A stretch of DNA of 64,000 nucleotides from Caprimulgus europaeus (lineage: Eukaryota > Chordata > Aves > Caprimulgiformes > Caprimulgidae). The stretch is from contig OU015528.1 in the NCBI GenBank assembly GCA_907165065.1, forward strand, positions 71,777,474 to 71,841,473. The letters run 5' to 3'. Shown one piece after another: positions 41,194 through 54,463 of this stretch. Under the pieces are notes generated by a model. It searched no databases. It was not told the DNA's origin and saw only the letters and a program-made list of their open reading frames with translations. The position numbers were made by a program, and so were the translations under genes. The stretch's first letter is position 1. The number at the start of each line of letters is the position of its first letter.

Positions 41194-43371
41194 ATAGCAT
41201 CTAGATTAATATTCAATAATCTTGCAGTGAGGTAGCTGTAGTGTTATAAGAGTAAATATTGCTTAATTTACTAATATTTTAAGGAAATTTGCTGTATAAT
41301 AAATTGCTAGGTTGTCCTCTGGTTAATAGTAATTGTCTGATTAATAAACAAAGATACTTGCTATTAGTTTGCAGATAATGTTTAACCAAAATTGAATTTT
41401 TAAAAAAGTGAATAAAAACCGTGAGTGTGGCTCTGGGGGAGGCCATTTGGAAGGCTGAAAGTTAAGTAGAAAACACTGCACATTTAAAGAGAGCTTCTGC
41501 ATACTTAAATCCTTCAGACACAGAGAGGAGGAGGAATCGAGGTATGAAATCAAGGAGTTATGGTACTTCAAAGATGTACAAGGAGTGAAAAATACAATTT
41601 CTTCTGGCTCAGGTTTTCTGCCTTGGCAGCTTATGTCTCCTGTGGGTCTTTTTTGCACAATTTGTATTTAAACTTTTTCATATTCATATGTTTGTGCAGG
41701 TCTACAAGGTGTATCTGGACTAAAAACCAAAAGTATAACCGTAGCTTGTAGACACATAGCTAAGCTTGCTTACTCCAGTTAGAATTTAGGTACAATATAG
41801 CACAGCTACAGCAGTGAGCAATCCCAGTGTGGGCTACAAAACTTAGCAGGATCCTGAGTGAATGTTTGATCCTGTGTGATCTCATGCTGTTCAGGGCATT
41901 AGTAAATGGAGAGTCAATATCCACACCTTGATTTTCCAGTCACCACTTACAAGGCATTTACCCTGACAGACAGTTGCTGTGGTTGCCAGCACAAGAGCTA
42001 GCAGAGAATTTGGAAGAGGCTTTTTACATAGCATGAGGTTGAGTAACTTTACCTAGGAGAGGAGGCCTTCAGCAACATTAAATCACGAGCTATACACAGC
42101 TGTGTGGTTGTAATTCCACTTGTTCTTGAGTAAGAGAGCAGCTCAGATCACAGTATTACTCATCACCCTGCAGGACAAAAACCTTCACTAGGATGTCAAG
42201 GAGCTCCTACGACTGCAAGGGCCTGGGGGCAGTCAAGGCTGACACAACAGCACACCAGGGCTTCTTTCAGACTGTGCTGTGTGGGAAGAGAGGTCTTTAT
42301 CCTGAAATCATCAGTGAGCGTTACACTGACTAGCAAGAAAATACACCATAATATACAGAGTATTGATTTATCACCCTAAATATGAGGTGGATACTGGCAC
42401 TGGAAGTGATCAAGATTTTACTGCCAGAAATCCTGTGAAAACAATATTTAGTGATTCAAGTAAGCTCGTGCCACTTTCTACTTAGTGCTTGAGCAAACCC
42501 AGAGCTGGTAGTCAGTAATTACTTCTGCACAGAAACAGTTTAACACACACTATTTTTTAAGCAAGTTAAAAGAAGGTCTAATGGTTCCACAACAAAACTG
42601 CTTATAACATATACCTCTCACAGAAGACAAACAGAGTACTAAAAATCCTTGGAGTTCCTCCTCAGTATTAGATGTGAGAAAGTGTAATTCCAAAAGCTCA
42701 ATCAGACAGATCATACCTGTGCTGATCCTGTAACCGGCAGCCTTTTACAACTGGATACATGAAAATACCACTGTTCCTGCTCACAGTTTGGGAGGTGAAT
42801 GAATAGAATCTTTGCCACTTTCATCTCCTTTGCAAGCAGACTCAGACTTACACGAACTTTTGCGTTAGCATTAGGGAAAAGAGGATAAATTTGAAGTCTT
42901 GTGATAAATGTCTCTATGTGAAGATATCACAGAAAAATGGGATCTGATTTTTCTGCTGCCCCCCTCTGTAGAATAGTTCCAGTAAAAAAATTTCATTTTT
43001 GTTTTTCCAGAAAAAAATTTTCATTTCTGTACATACTGAACACCTACATGAGCCTATTTTATATAAAGTTCTCATAGGGAGAATATAGCATTACATAAAA
43101 AGCAACAGCAAAACAGACTGCTCATATGTATAACAGAACAGATTTTCCCTCTATTTTTAACATTGGTATAGCTTGTATATCTTGAACAGATGTTCTGACC
43201 TTTTTTCTGCACTGCTGCTTTCTGTTATAACCAACTAACAAAATTTCAAATGACTGCTGAATTTCCTGCTGCAGATGACACGGGAACTATTTTTAATACT
43301 GCAAATATTTTGCATGATTCATGCTAATCAAATTAATTATCATGTCTCATAGAGGTTTGTTGTATTTTTAC

Positions 43372-43453
43372 CTGAAACTGTGTGATCCTTCGGGTCTCTC
43401 AGTAGTTTGAGCCTTGCATGAGGGAAAATGTACTGCAGGGGTTTCCCATTTAT
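43372..43453 (-). CDS. PCLO: Piccolo (PCLO) exon encoding the PDZ N-terminal edge
   Basis: Coding exon of 82 nt, 27 codons plus one base (phase 0 in, phase 1 out). The acceptor TTTGTGTTCCTCAG precedes ATAAATGGG and the donor is TCAG/GTAAAA at 43372|43371. It encodes [27 protein letters not shown] and the first base of a glycine codon. YIFPHAR and KDHTVSG are characteristic of Piccolo just before and at the first strand of its PDZ domain. Compared with my memory of the mammalian protein, residues around NGK differ and the joint to the preceding exon may be a few residues shorter, which bears on which upstream donor is used. The open frame continues upstream past the acceptor, but that part is intron. 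Confidence 0.95.
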
Positions 43454-44041
43454 CTGAGGAACACAAATATGCACGTCATAAAAAGATAAAACAACACCAA
43501 TTGTGTCAATTTTAGACAGTTCAAACAGAAACAAACAAACAAATGAACTTGTTTCTTCCAGGGAAATATCACAACTTCACAATTCAAACACATCCCCAAG
43601 TTTCAAGACATTTGTCCAACTGCAAAATCCTTCTGCAGGGGAATAAATATCTACTTCCATAAAGCCAGATTCATTTTGAATATGGCTTTAGTTCTGATTT
43701 TTATTTCCTAATGACTCGAAGGCAGTCACCGTCTTCTGTAGCTTCTCTTAAAATTAATATTTGTCCAAGCAATGTTCAAGAGAAGAATGAAATTAAATAT
43801 AATTTCTGTAATTATTACAAAATCCTGTTCATACAGACCTAAACAAAATGGTAATTGAATGTGTAAACAGCCATGAGTTACTGCTTTAGTTTCGTCAAAA
43901 CCACATATTCAAGTGTCTCTCTTGTCATCAAATTTCAAAAGCCTTTTGAAAGACCCAACCTAAAACTTTAATGACTACATTCTGTATGAAAATGTGCAAC
44001 ATTTACTTGGGCTGATACTGGAAAGTGCACAACTGAATGCA

Positions 44042-44412
44042 ACGCATCTCTACAACATGCACTCTTTAGTGCCTGGTGTCCAGCTGGGATGATCCCACCA
44101 GCCCCATGACACAGGCATGGGTGGGTCCATGCAGAAGGGACTAACCCACCTGCCAGGGACGATCGCCGTGAGCCCACACCAAAATGCCTTTGCAGAAAGA
44201 GTGTTTGTTGCAACACATACACACCTCACAGCTATCACACACCGTCTTTGCCTGCAGTTTTGGTCTTTCAGAAGCGAAGCAGAACACATCACCTCTCTGT
44301 CTCTCCCACATTGATGCTGAGCCTGGGCACTGCACCCGGACCGAGAGAAGAGAGCGTGACCGCCTGTGACTGCTCCAGGCTGAGTGCCAACGGGATGGGA
44401 CCTAAGGGACGC
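44042..44412. other. CpG-enriched unidentified intronic block
   Basis: I count 12 CpG dinucleotides in about 370 bp, in a region otherwise AT-rich and nearly CpG-free. The minus strand is open for 128 codons across it (44436-44050) and other frames are also long, as expected from GC-richness. I recognise no protein or repeat family. It ends about 590 bp upstream of the first PDZ exon in the direction of transcription. Confidence 0.5.
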
Positions 44413-47400
44413 ACATTCAAGGAGCCAATGGGACAATATTAATCATCATGGATATGCAGCAGTCTGAGTATATCAGCAGTCTGCTGCCAAGAGTTTATTA
44501 CTCTTACTTATATTTAAGTAGCATTTAAAAGGATTAAGCTCCTCCTGAACGAAGCACTTCAAACCCAGTTTCTGCCCTGTTAATGGAAAACACATAAAAG
44601 ATGGGAGAGGAAATGGAGAAGTCAAGGGACTCGCTTAGCTCAATCTCACAGTGAGCAGAAGAGTTTACAGATCTTTTGTCGTAATTCCATTTCTTATTCA
44701 GTGGATGACGTTGCATCTAGAAGGCTGAAATCCTCCCATAACACTCTGAAAGCAGTATTTACTGTAATTAGTCTCAGATAAAAAGGAGATCATGGATTTA
44801 CTAGTGGATAAGTACTGCAGAATAAATCACAACATGAGATCAGGTAGACTTCAAGGCTTATCACGGAATTTTGACAGGATATAGGGTCTAATATTAACAG
44901 AAGTATATAAAGTGCCATGAGACTTCCACGCTTATAAGTGGACGGGGACATTGTTATGTTTTTAGTGATATTATGAGAAATCCAGCAAGTGTGATTTAAC
45001 AGCAAAAATAATGTCTCTGTCATGTATAGCTTATGTAAATTTGTAAGAAATCTGAAAGAATGTATCTCATTTTATTTTTAATTAAATAAAAAAAGAACAC
45101 TAAATAATGCAATTCAAGAGAAGCAGTATGAACACATTTGAACAGATCCTTAGCTGGGATCCATTTTTATGGGAGCAATTCAATTTAACTGAGGAACATT
45201 GCAGCTCATAAACTTCAATTCACATTTTTTTTTTAATTACTCTATCTTATCACTCTTTAGCAAGATGGCTTTTTTGAATAAATAATAATCTAAGAATATT
45301 CAATGCCATATTGTACATGATTTGCTGACAAATATATCAGAAAATATAGACCATCTCCTTCTTTAGTCTGTTATTTCCTCATTATTTTCACTTCCAGAAT
45401 TTTATGATAAGTATAAATCTTGGTGATTCATACAGTTATGAATAAAAGCATTAAAGTTTATTCGTATTCAGGGTACTATATTATTTTTTATTGTTGGTAG
45501 GAATCAGTACTTAAATTGAACATGTTATTAGGCATTTACCTTCAGAATAGTATTTGTCTGAAAGTGGAAGAATAAATAGCAAAAACCAGTGGTAGCTATA
45601 AACAGATAATGAAAGAAGAGCGACATTGTTTTTGATGGTTTTACTTTAACCACCAATGTCCATATACATCTATCTGAAATCTGCTAGTATATTCGAAACC
45701 CTGTAGAACACAAATTATATTGTGTTTTCAAGTTTTCACATCTAATTTTCACTACAGGTGATTTCTCTTCACCTGAATATATGCCAGGGGGTCCTTCTAG
45801 CTGACTATTCCCTCGGTTACCCTGTGAAGATACAGAGGGACACAATGGAAGTCACACAACCACAACAGTGCAAATCTGGGCTACGGTGCAGAAGGGGCAG
45901 TCCCTCTGCTGCCAGGCTGCAGGAATGGAGAATGTGTGAGTCCCCAAGCCCAGATTTAGGTCACAAGGCAAAAGGTGACTTGATCCCACCTATTTGCTAC
46001 AAGAAAACAAAGATTCCTGCCATCTGTCCTTGTCATGGAGATCCTTTCCTCATCTTTCTGTGAGCATTCAGTACATTCAGGTAACGGTTCTTGCAGTTCA
46101 TGCTATCCTCTTCTGATGACATACATATTTTGACTCACCAGTGTATCTTCCCTCCTATTATGCTCTTTGAGCTGACATGGGACTCAGGTCACATTTTTCT
46201 GCACATTACTCAGCAGGCCCTTGGGGGTTGCATCGCAGTGAGTTGAATGAGAAGTGCACTTCCTCCAGGAATTTAAGCTCTGGTCATGTGTTGCATGGTA
46301 TTAGTCAGCTCAGAGCCCCTCCAAAAAATGGAATGAATGGCAGATAAATGTGCTGAGGTTTATTTTATTTTTCTTACACTTTATTGATACAGGAACTCTA
46401 TGGAAGCCCCATAAAAGGGAATTCTTTAAGGTAAAGACAATTAAGAAGAATATATTTCTTTAGTGCCATATTTAAGTTTAAGAAAAAAAAATGCACCAAG
46501 TATATTTTAGTATTCCAGGCAAAGACCACAGCAACAGCTATAATGTATTAACTGGTCTTTGAATTGGGTCATCAAAGCCATATTAATTTCTGGTTTTAAA
46601 TGGTGCTCTACATCCCTTTTCACCAATATGATAGACAGGGCCTGGTAAGGTGAACCTCAGCAGCTATGCCTGGCTGAAGTCCTTTAGGAAATAGTCTTCA
46701 AGGGAAAACTTATCCAGGAACAGGACAGTGGATGCTCAAGGTGATGGGTTAGACAGTATCTATCCTAATTTCCAAACACCACAGTTACCTGCATGAGTGC
46801 ACAAGCCCTCTGAAAGCCAGCACCAAGAATTTCCAGAGCTAAGGTTATCCTGTCCCTTTGAACCACTACACTTCAGCTGCGTAGAGCATGAGTGTCAAGC
46901 TCTCTAGAAATCCTAAAGGTGGAAAGTTCTCTCCATTGATCCCCAATGACAGAGATATTTTGCAAAAGAAGTATTGAACAAAAAAACTTGACAAATACAA
47001 TGTTTTACATATTCAAGTGCTCCTAAAAAGACATGACTTAAATGTTATTTCCAGGGAACAGTCCAGAAGCATGAACCAGCGTATGCTTTTTAAGAGTCTT
47101 CAGAAACAGGGGAATAACATTGAAAAGGTTCTATCTTTAGAGGCCTAGCCTTCTTTTTGTGCTTAGAAAACTTGCAGTGATGATGATACACTGATATTAT
47201 GATGAGTTTAGATTTTATTATTCATTTTGTGATTAAAAAGATCCACCTATGATCATTGGTATGTTTGTATTTAAAACACCTAACTGATAAGCTACTCATC
47301 TCCTGTTAATATACTCACTGTCCATCTCCTTGTCTTGTTCTCTTACTCCCCTGGCACCTCCTCCTACTTTTCCTTCCCAACCTGTTTGAAATAGCCTGTT

Positions 47401-49022
47401 TAGTTCAGGGTATACAAATAATTTTCACAGAAAATAATGATAAAAAGAGCCTTGATGTCTGGAGATTTAAAGAAGTTGCTGGTTAATTGGCAGCAGCTAA
47501 GAGAACTGTTGAGGTCAAGAGGGATCATTGAGAAATCTGCAATAGGTTATGTATTGATTAGCTTTAAACCATGTTTACCCTCCTCAGGTAAGCAGTTCAG
47601 AATCACTGTATTGGGAAACAGTTATTAAGATACTAAACTGCCATGAAATTTAATAGGACTTAAGAATACTGTGTTGCTATAGAAACAAATATATTTTAAT
47701 ATTAATAATATAGTTTCTGAGCTTAATCTGTTAGGTTATAAGAAATCCATGGAAACCTGGAAGTTCAGGGTTGTCATTCCATTGCATTCTTGCTTTAAAA
47801 GCACAGGATTGTGCTTTATTTATTACTTTTAATTGTACAAGCTCTGCAGGACATAATCAAGCAGTTCTGATTTCATCTAGTAAGGAAATTGATGAACCAC
47901 ATACGTGAAACTAAATCTTCTGGAAAACAAATGTCGTAGTAGTCAGTAAAACAGTCAATTTTTTTACAAAGAAGAAAATACAAATGGAAAATTTACAGTG
48001 TATAAGTGTATTTGGAAACTTTGATTGATACATTATGAATAGATTAGTGCTCCTGGTGCATATGCTTCTTTTTGTGGCTGGTTTGCCCTGACTACAGGAT
48101 ATTAAAGGAGTTGCAATGGCTTAGTTACTATGTTAACTATGAAACTGTCATCCTAACTGGTATCAGGAGAGCCTCTGCAACAAAGAAAGTTCTGGGTGAA
48201 GGTGGACCTGTTCAGATGGTCAGGATGAAGAAGAATTTGCCATTTTTTACTCCAGAGTGCATTATGCTTGGACACTACACCTCTCTGTGCTGAATTGAGT
48301 TGTGGATACAGGTGATGGACACCATGGGACAGTGATTTCAGTAACTTTTTTTCTTACAGATGAGACAGAACTGAAAAAGTCTTTAAAGAGTGTTTACTTT
48401 GCCTCAGCACACTCATTGGCCTGAAAATAGTTTATTTTTCTTGATAGCTTTAAAATATAAAATGAATGCTAAAAACCAGAGGTATTAATATTGATTTACT
48501 TGCTTCTATTGCTGTTTCACTTTCAGAATTCAATGTGGAGCTAATGAAACTTTTTTAAAAGGCTCTGACCCTTTTTATCTAGTCTTAAAGTAATTTAATT
48601 TCGGTATGTATCTGAGAATTTTTTTGTTAAAGTTATCTGAAAAATTGTTCACAGAAGGTATTTAACATGCACAAGCTCTGAGTAACATTTTAACAAGGTA
48701 GATGATGCAGAGCTGGTGAGAACCAGAATTTCTTCCTTCTCCAGACACACTGACACTAATTTATACCAGAGGATGAATGACAGTAGCTAACATGGATGGA
48801 AACAAATAAAGGGGGAACTGGTTTAGAGCTTCTCCATTCACATCAGTTTTCTTCTGTAGACACTTTACACAGCGCCACACAGAATTATTTGGAACATGTT
48901 CACTCTCCAATTTCCATCCCAGATTTTACAACACCTTAAAAAAAAAAAAGCCTTTGGCAAGATTTTAAATGTGGTACCTCTATTTCCATATAAACATGGG
49001 GATATTACAACAGCTTCGGGGG

Positions 49023-49043
49023 AAATAAATAAATAAATAAATA
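49023..49043. repeat. (AAAT)n microsatellite
   Basis: Five AAAT units. Confidence 0.95.
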
Positions 49044-49637
49044 TTCCTTCTGGCAATAATCCAAGAAAACAAGAACACTCAGGTCTCTTAACCTTCCTCC
49101 CAAAAAATTTTGATCAAAGTCTTTCAACTGGTCCTAGTGTAGCGCTACTTATATGAGCGAAAAATCAAAGATCAGACCCTTGGGACTTCTAACTTGCCCT
49201 ACAATAGTTTCCCAGGGCAAAACCTCTGGAGTCATAAAAATTAACTACATCTTACTGACCACCTCCATACTGCAGAGCTCAGGATAACAGTAATCCTCTT
49301 TTTGGATAAACTTGATTTTCAAAGCAAATTTTCCATTTTACATCATGATGATGTAGTGGTCAAATACAATTATGTATGCCCAGAATAATGCATGTTTCTC
49401 ATGAAGATTAAAGTCTCAGATAGGCAGGTTTTTATCTATTGCCAGTGATATTAAGAGTTGTGAAGACTCTAAAATATCCTTTATCCTGAAATAAAATTGG
49501 TCCATATAGTAAGTTATTTGAATAGATTCCTGTAAGACTTGTATCTTGTAAAACCTTCTCAACAAGAAGTGGGTAGGCTTAGTACAACCTAAGCTGTGTA
49601 GATCTCAATATATGCTAAACTAGAGGCAGAAAAGAGG

Positions 49638-49671
49638 GAAAAATAAAAATAAATGAAAAATAAAAATAAAT
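49638..49671. repeat. Exact 17-bp tandem duplication in A-rich DNA
   Basis: GAAAAATAAAAATAAAT occurs twice head to tail with no mismatch. Confidence 0.95.
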
Positions 49672-50445
49672 TCCTGTTTTCATGTTATCTGAGGAATTCA
49701 TATAAATAATAGAAGCTATTAAGTATCAATAGAGGGGCCATTCAACACCTTCTCCTGTATCCATTGCAACTCATGGAAAACAGAGTATAATCTCAATCAA
49801 ACAGTAAAAATGATAACTGAAACAATCAAGGGAAGACCTTAAAGATTTTAAATATATAAACTTCATTAATACAAAGAGGATATGTGATGGTATACTAAGG
49901 TGAACTAGATTTCAAAGTCAGCAACCTTGAAAAGCAGAATGTTTTTTTTTTCTTTCTTGCTAAAATAAAACATTCTAATTATTAGATTGATAAAGTCTAT
50001 CTGATTTATTCAGTAATTGATCACAGACTCTTGGGATTATGCCCAACAACAAAAAGTGGGAACAAGTGTTAACAGGATAAAGCAACGCTTTTCCTTAAAC
50101 TACTAAAGGAGGAGCCTGAATTTGGATGCGATAAAACTGATAAGGTAAAATGGGACTAAGTGTTTTCTTTTTTAATTTTTATTTTTAATAGGAATACCTA
50201 GTGTATAGGTAGTTCCAATTAGCAGATTAACTCCTTTCAGATATGTTTAAAAAATCAAAAGACAGCCTGTAAAATTAATACTAAATTTCAGACAATGTTA
50301 CTCTAATTTCGTCATCAAGAACTGATGACAAATACAGGTTCAACATCACTTCAGCTGAATGTAGCTAGAATTTGATTTATTTTTGTAGTCTTTACACCAC
50401 CAAATGTTATGATTAAATTGTCAAATATTTATAAAATTGAAGGCA

Positions 50446-50469
50446 CAGCTTACTTGACAGCTTACTTGA
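50446..50469 (-). promoter_or_regulatory. Tandem duplicated 5' splice site (two GTAAGC donors, 12 nt apart)
   Basis: The plus-strand 12-mer CAGCTTACTTGA occurs twice in exact tandem (50446-50457 and 50458-50469). On the minus strand each copy gives CAA/GTAAGCTG, so two identical donors follow the linker exon. The spacing of 12 nt keeps frame and the extra codons read Val-Ser-Cys-Gln with no stop. Confidence 0.9.
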
Positions 50470-50602
50470 TCTTGGTGTTGACTTGGTGGTCGAGAGTGGG
50501 ACAACTTCTCTGGCAGCCTTCTGTCGAGGATATGTCCATTCTCCAAACGAGATTCCCTGGGTTTGTCAAACCAATCTGTTTCTTCACGACGGAGATGATA
50601 GG
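50466..50602 (-). CDS. PCLO: Piccolo (PCLO) linker exon before the PDZ domain
   Basis: Short coding exon of 137 nt. The acceptor TTTTCAAAG precedes CCTATCATCTCC, and the first two bases complete an alanine codon begun by the large upstream exon (G|CC), giving [21 protein letters not shown] across the junction. This is the order I know from mammalian Piccolo. Forty-five further codons follow, ending [10 protein letters not shown]. It is a hydrophilic, charged linker with no fold I recognise, just N-terminal to the PDZ domain. The acceptor has a poor polypyrimidine tract, so it may depend on enhancers. The donor is CAA/GTAAGC at 50466|50465. An identical donor lies 12 nt downstream at 50454|50453 and is in frame, so the exon may also end at 50454 with four extra residues (VSCQ). 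It ends in phase 0 with either donor. Confidence 0.96.
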
Positions 50603-52483
50603 CTTTGAAAACCAAGGACAGGTCAAATGTTCTGATCCAGTGCTGGGCAAAGGGCAGAAATGTGCATTGTGCATAGCAAACATGCAGAGTGGTTACTACT
50701 TGGCCATGCAGCTAAAGCAAAGTTACAGGCGAGACTTGAGACATTGAACTCAGACGTATTTTATCTGTAAGTGGTATAGCAAAGTGAGAAGATTCTTTAA
50801 TATCTTCTGGATACCAAATACCAGAAGAAACCCACTGACTAGTGCTAGAGCCATTTCCTTCCTTCTGGCAACTCAGAAATATACTGCAGATTTCACACAT
50901 CTCTAAAATGTTTGATGAAAAAAAATAGTCAAATTAGTTACTTTACTGTAGGCTAAGGAAAAAAAAAAAATCAACCAAAATGACCAAAAAACCCCCACCA
51001 CCTCAGAATCCAGTTTCCACTAATCCTCAAACTTCTACACTGAATGTTCTTCAAAATATTTTGGAAATAATTTAGTACTTATAAGAAAATTGAGATTCCT
51101 TTATGAAATCAGTATCATCCTAAACCAAAGAAGATATGAAGCAATCTATACTTTTTGTACTTATAAGCAGAAAAATTGCAAGTGTTCTCATTTTGAATTC
51201 CATCCCCCGATTTTACAGTACGAACCTTCTTTTAGCCTGGGAAGTTAGCCAGAACGTTCTTTCTGCAATAATTCTGTAAGATTAATGTTCTTACATTTGT
51301 AACAGTTTCAAACCTGTATAAAATCTACTGTGTTAAACGTCCTTTGAGAACCAAAGAATGCTGTTTAATTGAAATATTTTTTTCTAATAAACATATTTAT
51401 GCCTACTGACTATTGGGTCCACTGACATAGGTTTGAGTCCACTGAGATCAGAATCAACTCCTATTTGTTTAGCAGTATTTCTGCTATACTACATACAGAT
51501 TTGCATCTATATTGCCCATCAGTTTAAACGAAAACAATGTGCAGCTAATTAGAATGTAAGGACAGTTTGAATTTTATGCTTTAGAAGCAAAATAAATTTT
51601 GAATTCAAAGAAAGATAATATTTATTTCAGCAAAACTATCAAAATGGCAAACCTTAAACAAGGTCAGTTGTTCCTATAGTAACAAGAGTGAATGCAATTG
51701 TTCCATGACACAGAGGAGAATTTAAAATGACAAATGGTAGTAGTGTGGATAATCTTCTCTATTTAGTTGTTAAGGTAAACATAATCTAGTTGGTTTAACA
51801 AATAATGGAAAAAAGTTTAATGGAAGGAGAAAAAAAAAAAGGTTTTCATTACTGTTTTACTGAATTTCTCCAAAAAAGAAAAATATTATATATTTATGAT
51901 TTTTGAAAACTAATATTTTGTATGTGGTAAAAATAATATCCTAGACTGTATTAGGCCTTTGGACAATTCTTAATCTTGATTCAGATATTATGTAGTCCTT
52001 TCTTAACTGTGCACAACTTTGACCTAACATGAAATGGTTTGAAAATATTACTTAGATCAACATATATGAATTAAACAGAAACATTATCGAAGGTTGATGC
52101 TTGTCTAGAGATTAGTTATTAATTGCTCTTAATAAACCATTCTGATCTAATATGTAAAACCTTTACACATTTCTGCCAATTGACCAGTATCTGCATGTTC
52201 CAGGCTCGTTAAAAACTCATCCTAACAGAACTTCTCACTGAAGCTTACATGAAGAATCTAATGCATTTTTCTGATCCCAGACGCTAATGCTGACTATCAC
52301 AATGTGTATCAGTAGCTGAGCAGAAGAAATATTTTTTCCTCCTCCTGTCTCAGATGAAATAACTTTTGCTGGTTTTCTTGTTTAGAAAAGCTAGCATATG
52401 ATGTAGAATACCATACTGCACTTCAGACCAGCCTACTTTTTAATCAGACTGAGTGTGCATATTTTATATGAAATTAAAAAAGA

Positions 52484-52540
52484 TATGTATGTATGTGTAT
52501 ATAGACACACACACGCCACATCATATGTACATACACACAC
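52484..52540. repeat. Mixed TATG / CA simple sequence
   Basis: TATG repeats, then two short CA runs separated by about 20 bp. Confidence 0.85.
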
Positions 52541-53495
52541 AATTAATTGTCTTTGGCTCCATTAGTTGGGATTTGTTTCAGCTGGAAACCTGAGAACAGA
52601 CAAAATGAATCACTGACAGTCCTGGAGGTTACATCCTTTTTTCTAAGACTAACAATATGCAGCCAGATGGTTCTACCTGTAAAAAACTCCTGCTGGAGTC
52701 AACAAGGTCCCATGCTGTTAATCGCACACAGTTTAACGAGGTGAAATTGAGCTCCAGGCTGTGGAGTCCCAGAAACTTGATCAGAGAACTAATAGTGATC
52801 ACTCTAAATCCCATAGATGAAAAACTACAAGGGGTCAGCTCTGTTGTTGTCTTCATGTCTTCATACCTCAATTTTAAATTTCTAAACTCTATTTATTAGC
52901 ATATAAGGAAAAAAAAATCCTCTAGATGAGAAAATTTTCATTTTATATCTTAGCTGATCAGCAGGGACTGTTTACATTCATAAAACTGAGCACTAGCTTC
53001 AGTATCCTTGAAAATTGGTATCTTCAACATACTTAATAGTTTGTGGAAACTGTGGCAGCTTTGGGGTTAAGAAAGCTAGTTGCTGATTCAGAGCTTTCAA
53101 GGTATTCGGGACTGAGAAAATACCAGGTGTTTCAAAGCTCATAATGCTATGTATTTTCAGTGGTAACCTCTGAATATTGAACACTAAAGACATTCTTTTT
53201 AAACCATTTGATGTTTGGAGTCCTAGTATACGTACTACTCCTGCTGAACCATGGTTTTAAGATTCGTTACAGTATGTAGTTGTACTTAGTGAAAAACAGA
53301 AGGTTTGGCCTCCAAGTCCTATTTGCATTCTCTTCTGGTATTTGTTGTAGAATGTGACTCAAAAATGAACAGAAAGTCACACGCATCTCAATTTGAACTG
53401 AAGCTTTAGCACAAGATTATTCCTAGGATAGTGCTTAAGACTGATTTATTTTAATGAAATCTCATCAACACCATGCAGCAATTGTTTGGGGAAGG

Positions 53496-53512
53496 AAAAA
53501 AAAAAAAAAAAA
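53496..53512. repeat. A17 homopolymer
   Basis: Seventeen A residues flanked by G-rich bases on both sides. Confidence 0.95.
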
Positions 53513-54399
53513 GGGGGAAGAAAAAGCCAATGAAAACTGTGTTAAAAGGCTGGATGCAACACACTAGAATAGCTGTCCACTGTCAGGGCACTACAAAGAG
53601 AAGCGCAGAGAAGAGAAGGCTATAACTTTCTGAAGAACTGTAACTGCTTCTTTGGAACATTTTTTTCTCTTACATCCAAATTATACTAATTATTTTCAAT
53701 TTAAGTTACTTGCTATTAGCATATTTGAAAATAATGTCACAAAGTGTTTTGATTTCCCAAGACTTTATATAAAATGGTGCTAAAATATGTTATTTGTGAA
53801 GAAACAAAAATGTGAGAGAAATTAGAAAAATATTGCTGAAAGGGGAAGCCCTGGTATTCAAGGACATGTCAATCCAATAAGGAACATGTGAATTGAGTTA
53901 GAATACTTCTGAAAGAGTGTAACTAATCAGAGACTGATTTAAAACTAAAACATGCCCAACACATAACATGTATGCCTTGTAGGAAAATATAATAAACCAT
54001 AAGGCAATGTAGCACAGAAATATAATTCCCTATGACCTCTTTATATGAGGTAGAATAGCACCAAATAGGTTTTTTTGGTCCAGCTTGATTCTCGTTGGTT
54101 TTCAGGAGGAAATTCCAGTGTCTTTCACAATGTGATCCTAGAATGACCCTTAAAAGTCACGAGTTGAGACAAGATAACAAATATTTATTTAAGATGATAT
54201 GAGTTGCAACTTGGGGAGTTTCTTTCAGCTGCCTTCAGACTTGATTATAGGACTCTGTGCTAAGAATTTAAGAATAATGAAAACACTTAAACTTGTGATA
54301 AAAATAAAAAAAACCCCAAACAACCTGATGATCCTGAACCTCCTTTGAAACACAGACTTCATGAGGAGTTTGTAAATATCTAAGAAATATACAAAGAAA

Positions 54400-54463
54400 C
54401 CACTGGACTCAATGATCTTAAAGGTCTTTTACAACCTAAGTGAGTCTATGATGCTGTGGTTCT
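54400..54463 (+). mobile_element. Degraded CR1 3' terminal fragment
   Basis: CTGGACTCAATGATCTTAAAG, GTCTTTTACAACCTAAGTGA (two overlapping segments of the CR1 end) and GTCTATGATGCTGTGGTTCT resemble the CR1 3' hairpin and octamer tail with several substitutions. Confidence 0.8.

Larger units (their letters stand above)
43454..50465 (-). other. PCLO: PCLO intron between the linker exon and the first PDZ exon
   Basis: Intron of 7,012 nt (or 7,000 if the downstream tandem donor is used), phase 0. It contains a CpG-enriched block at about 44042-44412, an AAAT microsatellite at 49023-49043 and an exact 17-bp tandem duplication at 49638-49671. A GC-richer stretch around 45800-46050 is unidentified. 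No other exon was recognised. Confidence 0.85.

Noticed and set aside
50409-50747. 112-codon plus-strand open frame
   Set aside because: Antisense shadow over the PCLO linker exon and its flanks.
50712-50900. Minus-strand open frame of 62 codons close upstream of the linker exon as an extra PCLO exon
   Set aside because: The flanking exons join perfectly through a split alanine codon without it, and the peptide does not resemble Piccolo.
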